DNA from: an uncultured Bacteroidales bacterium
GTDB lineage: Bacteria; Bacteroidota; Bacteroidia; Bacteroidales; Tenuifilaceae
DNA: 16,926 nucleotides
Assembly (NCBI GenBank): GCA_937915475.1
Contig: CALGIR010000130.1
Coordinates: 1 to 16,926 of the forward strand
Direction of reading: 5' to 3'
Both the position numbers and the translations under genes were made by a program. The notes below the pieces were generated by a model. It was given only the letters and a program-made list of their open reading frames with translations, was not told the DNA's origin and made no database searches. Positions 14,553 through 16,926 of this stretch are shown here, in pieces; position 1 is the first letter of the stretch; the number at the start of each line of letters is the position of its first letter.

Positions 14553-14584
14553 TTACCACCTTTTCAAAATCCTGCGTCTTAGTA
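14553..14584 (+). promoter_or_regulatory. Predicted ECF-sigma promoter B (TTACCACCTTTTCAA ... CGTCTTA)
   Basis: TTACCACCTTTTCAA at 14553-14567 and CGTCTTAGTA at 14575-14584 repeat promoter A with one substitution and one inserted T in the first block and one substitution in the second. The block starts are 22 bp apart (23 in A). CGTC is 47 bp before the ATG at 14622. It lies in a 93-bp gap, so the second lipoprotein has its own sigma-dependent start. Confidence 0.62.
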
Positions 14585-14621
14585 GTAGAATACAAATTTT
14601 ATCAAACTAAATTCTAATACT

Positions 14622-15365
14622 ATGAAAACAGTAAATGTAATTAAAGCCTTATTGATTGTATCGCTTGTTGCCCTAATTTCATCCTGCAGCAAGGATAACG
14701 AAAATTTGAAGAACAAAACGGCAATTAAATTTCAGTCAACCTATCAAACAGCAAAAACGGCAAACCTAAAGAGTACTCTTGCTGATGGTTTAGTACTTGA
14801 GAGTTTTAAAATTTATATTGCGGAAATTGAGATTGAGTTCGACGAAAGTGACCCCATGTTTGCCAATGATTCTGTTGCTACTGATTACGAACTTAAAGGC
14901 CCTTTTGAGATAGATTTAATGGCTGATGGGAACGTCCTTGAAGCAGTAATCGTTAGTAATGTGAATCTTCCCGCAGCAGCATACGATGAGATTGAGTTTG
15001 AATTTGATAAGAACAAAAATCCAGATTCAGAAATGTATAGAAAAACCATCGTTATTACAGGGACTATAGATGGTACGCCTTTTACTTTCTGGACTGATGA
15101 AGAGATTGAGTTGGAAATTGAGTTTGAGGAACTTGTTTATCTTGATGATGTAAGCGCTGCAATGCTAACCGTATCATTCGATTTAGATGCTTTATTTAAC
15201 CCTGCAAGCGGTGGTATTGATATTACATCTGCAATAGATGGTAATGGAGATGGTAAAATTGATATTCACCACGATGATACCGATGGGAATAGTGACCTAG
15301 CGGATTCAATTTTAGATAAAATTGAATCTATAATTGAAGCCTTTGAAGACAAGTATGACAACTAG
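14622..15365 (+). CDS. Acidic lipoprotein with EF-hand-like calcium loop, second member of the ECF locus
   Basis: 247 residues. The lipoprotein signal ends ISSC (Cys22), then SKDNE. The mature protein is strongly acidic and beta-rich, with a thrice-repeated E-I-E-x-E/F pattern (AEIEIEFDESD near 68, DEIEFEFDKN near 122, EEIELEIEFEE near 160). A loop D206-G-N208-G-D210-G-K-I-D214 resembles a dockerin/EF-hand calcium site, with His in place of the usual final Glu. A C-terminal helix (SILDKIESIIEAFEDKY) closes it. The sequence order echoes the lipoprotein at 11921. It sits behind predicted ECF promoter B and before a perfect terminator, so it is probably a separate transcript in the same regulon. 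Function unknown; a surface or periplasmic calcium-binding protein is a reasonable reading. Confidence 0.85.
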   Translation: MKTVNVIKALLIVSLVALISSCSKDNENLKNKTAIKFQSTYQTAKTANLKSTLADGLVLESFKIYIAEIEIEFDESDPMFANDSVATDYELKGPFEIDLMADGNVLEAVIVSNVNLPAAAYDEIEFEFDKNKNPDSEMYRKTIVITGTIDGTPFTFWTDEEIELEIEFEELVYLDDVSAAMLTVSFDLDALFNPASGGIDITSAIDGNGDGKIDIHHDDTDGNSDLADSILDKIESIIEAFEDKYDN

Positions 15366-15419
15366 GTATTACCTAACTCGAGGTTAACTAAATTCTCGAA
15401 GCTCATTATTAATTAGCAG

Positions 15420-15454
15420 CACCCCAAATATTAACATAATATTTGGGGTGTTTT
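15420..15454 (+). terminator. Rho-independent terminator after the second lipoprotein
   Basis: A perfect 13-bp stem (CACCCCAAATATT at 15420-15432, complement at 15438-15450) with loop AACAT is followed by TTTT. It separates the ECF locus from the metalloregulator unit. Confidence 0.88.
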
Positions 15455-15541
15455 AGTATTAATTTCAGTTGCTGAGGCAGGTTTTCAGTATTCAAAAAAT
15501 TAAAAGACAATTTCTTTTCGATTTCTCTTAATAATATAAGA

Positions 15542-15571
15542 TTTGCATAGAACATTATTAAAGTATCTTTG
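15542..15571 (+). promoter_or_regulatory. Bacteroidetes promoter of the metalloregulator unit (TTTG-N18-TATCTTTG)
   Basis: TTTG at 15542-15545 and an exact -7 element TATCTTTG at 15564-15571 are 18 bp apart, the best complete housekeeping promoter in the window. Transcription would start near 15578, about 40 nt before the ATG at 15619. Confidence 0.7.
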
Positions 15572-15580
15572 TTCGTAAAT

Positions 15581-15594
15581 TTAAGTAAGCTTAA
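15581..15594. promoter_or_regulatory. Candidate metalloregulator operator TTAAG-TAAG-CTTAA
   Basis: An interrupted palindrome with 5-bp arms lies immediately after the predicted start site. DtxR/MntR-family proteins bind interrupted palindromes over promoters, so metal-dependent autorepression is plausible. It is short and AT-rich, so chance is possible. Confidence 0.35.
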
Positions 15595-15618
15595 TTATTG
15601 ATTTGCCCATACCTTAAC

Positions 15619-16278
15619 ATGACAGTTTCCGTAGATAATTTTATAAAGACAGTTTATAAGCAGAGCAAACTCCCCAATGCCGATACCAGGCTAAGTACGT
15701 TGGCCAGATTATTGAATATTAGCAATGCAGCGGCAACCGATATGGCCAGGAAACTAGCTACCAAGCAGCTGGTTAATTATACCAAATACAAACCCCTAAC
15801 GCTTGCCGAAAAAGGGAACGAACTTGCCCTAAATGTGATACGAAAACACAGATTGTGGGAATCTTTTCTTTACAAGACCCTCAATTTGTCGCTCCATGAA
15901 ATACATGTTGAGGCTGAAGAGCTGGAGCATCTTACATCCGACTTTCTGGCCAATGAGATAGAAAAGTATTTAGGCAATCCTTCCTTCGACCCGCATGGAG
16001 ACCCCATTCCGACCTTTACTGGCAAATTACAAACGGATAGTTCGCAAATATTACTATCGGAAGCAAAGGCGGGGTTCAACTACACTATAGCCAGATTATC
16101 TAGCTCGGATAAAGATTTTTTCGATTTCTGTAAAACCAATAATATTGCCATTGGCTCATCAATTTGGGTCGAAAAGCAGTACCATTCCCCCAAAATGACA
16201 GAGATAAATATCAATAAAAATAAAATTATTCTTAATGACGATTTCACCAATATCATTTTTGTAAAACCTGTAAATTAA
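15619..16278 (+). CDS. DtxR/MntR-family metal-dependent transcriptional regulator
   Basis: I choose the ATG at 15619 (219 residues, MTVSVDNFIKTVYKQSK). A TTG-initiated extension of seven residues has no family support. The winged helix (about 1-65) has LARLLNISNAAATDMARKLATKQLVNYTKYKPLTLAEKG. The dimerisation/metal domain shows RKHRLWESFL (His77), EIHVEAEELEH (Glu98, His104) and DPHGDPIP (124-131), all family landmarks. The C-terminal part (about 145-219) resembles an SH3/FeoA-like domain, as in the longer members of the family. Such regulators bind Mn(II) or Fe(II) and repress metal-uptake genes. The receptor gene follows 6 bp downstream, so regulator and target share a transcript. Whether the metal is Mn or Fe cannot be told from sequence. 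Confidence 0.93.
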   Translation: MTVSVDNFIKTVYKQSKLPNADTRLSTLARLLNISNAAATDMARKLATKQLVNYTKYKPLTLAEKGNELALNVIRKHRLWESFLYKTLNLSLHEIHVEAEELEHLTSDFLANEIEKYLGNPSFDPHGDPIPTFTGKLQTDSSQILLSEAKAGFNYTIARLSSSDKDFFDFCKTNNIAIGSSIWVEKQYHSPKMTEININKNKIILNDDFTNIIFVKPVN

Positions 16279-16284
16279 ACATAT

Positions 16285-16926
16285 ATGAAACGGCTAATAC
16301 TACTATTTTTTGTCACGCTATTATTTACAAATGTCAACGCTCAACATACTGATGCCAATATTTTTGGCGATGTTCAATCGGAAGGGGAGCACATTCCATT
16401 TGCAACCATACACCTAGAAGGAACAACCATTGGAACCACTACCGACGAAACTGGGCACTACATGTTAATTGATTTGCCAGTGGGGAAATATGTTATTGTT
16501 GCAAAATCAATGGGTTATTCTACCTCAAAGCAGGAGGTAACCATTGAGGCCAATAAAACTGTTGAGGTGAATTTTGAACTAGAGTTAGAATCCATGCACC
16601 TTGAACAAGTTGTGGTTACTGGCACAAAGACCTTTAAGAGGGTTACCGAAAGCCCAATTATAGTAAATGTGCTGGAGAGCAAAAACATACAAGCCGTTCA
16701 GGCATGCAATATTTCCGAAGGCCTTAAATTTCAACCTGGCTTGAGAATAGAGACCGATTGCCAGACGTGTAACTATACCCAGCTGCGTATGAATGGGCTG
16801 GGTGGAGGCTATTCTCAAATTTTAATCAACGGCAGGCCAGTTTTTAGTCCGCTAATTGGACTGTACGGAATGGAGCAAATTCCGGCAAACATGGTCGACC
16901 GTATAGAGCTGAACCACCACCACGAA
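16285..16926 (+). CDS. TonB-dependent receptor (partial, N-terminal 214 residues)
   Basis: A signal peptide ends at NVNAQ (residue 20). A carboxypeptidase D regulatory-like beta-sandwich follows (about 24-101: FGDVQSEGEHIPFATIHLEGTTIGTTTDETGHY). The TonB box is LEQVVVTGTKT (106-116). The plug begins at about 120, with QPGLRIE, a CQTC pair (Cys159, Cys162), LRMNGLGGGYSQILINGRPVFS and MVDRIELN. The last visible residues are His211-His213-Glu, at the place where receptors usually have the V-(R/K)-G-P/G segment. Located in the outer membrane, such receptors import metal chelates or vitamins using TonB energy. Being 6 bp behind a metalloregulator and bearing Cys/His in the plug, it is probably a metal or metal-complex importer. 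The barrel lies beyond the window. Confidence 0.94.
   Translation, partial: MKRLILLFFVTLLFTNVNAQHTDANIFGDVQSEGEHIPFATIHLEGTTIGTTTDETGHYMLIDLPVGKYVIVAKSMGYSTSKQEVTIEANKTVEVNFELELESMHLEQVVVTGTKTFKRVTESPIIVNVLESKNIQAVQACNISEGLKFQPGLRIETDCQTCNYTQLRMNGLGGGYSQILINGRPVFSPLIGLYGMEQIPANMVDRIELNHHHE

Noticed and set aside
16585..16818. 77-codon minus-strand frame in the receptor gene
   Set aside because: Antisense shadow of the TonB-dependent receptor, whose plug motifs are continuous.

Overview
The window looks like a chromosomal segment of an anaerobic member of the Bacteroidota, probably Bacteroidales. The grounds are AT-rich DNA with A-rich leaders instead of clear Shine-Dalgarno sites, several TAnnTTTG (-7) promoter elements of the Bacteroidetes type, lipoproteins with K-(D/E)-(D/E) surface-export signals after the lipid-anchored Cys, a TonB-dependent receptor with an N-terminal carboxypeptidase-like domain, and an oxygen-sensitive class I hybrid-cluster protein. 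No rRNA, tRNA, insertion sequence, phage gene or CRISPR array is visible.

Region 1 (1-2743, minus strand) is a C4 acyl-CoA gene set in transcription order: 3-oxoacid CoA-transferase beta subunit, thiolase, MaoC/PhaJ-type (R)-enoyl-CoA hydratase, and an SDR reductase cut by the window edge. Together they could interconvert acetoacetate, acetoacetyl-CoA, acetyl-CoA, (R)-3-hydroxybutyryl-CoA and crotonyl-CoA. The CoA-transferase alpha subunit is not in view. Region 2 (3100-4929, plus) is hcp followed by a 59-residue BFD-type [2Fe-2S] protein and a 16-bp perfect terminator hairpin: a nitric oxide/nitrosative-stress module with a likely electron-transfer partner. Region 3 (5020-8865) holds envelope proteins: a DUF2147 protein, a PagL-like lipid A deacylase homologue, and a two-gene minus-strand unit of an outer-membrane beta-barrel plus a beta-helix lipoprotein.

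Region 4 (9144-11716) is a two-component system: a sensor kinase with a periplasmic TPR sensor and HisKA_3 core, and a NarL/FixJ response regulator. Region 5 (11921-15365) is the most interesting part. An acidic lipoprotein, an ECF sigma factor, a protein with the layout of a dual membrane-spanning anti-sigma factor (cytoplasmic N-terminus, one inner-membrane helix, disordered linker, outer-membrane barrel) and a second related lipoprotein lie in a row. Both lipoprotein genes are preceded by nearly the same bipartite element, TTAC(A/C)ACCTTT..CAA then CGTCTTA(C/G)TA, 22-23 bp apart. It looks like the promoter of this very sigma factor. The model is an autoregulated trans-envelope circuit whose outputs are the two surface lipoproteins.

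Region 6 (15619-16926) is a DtxR/MntR-family metal regulator 6 bp ahead of a TonB-dependent receptor (cut by the window end) whose plug carries a CxxC and a His-His-His run, suggesting metal import under metalloregulation.
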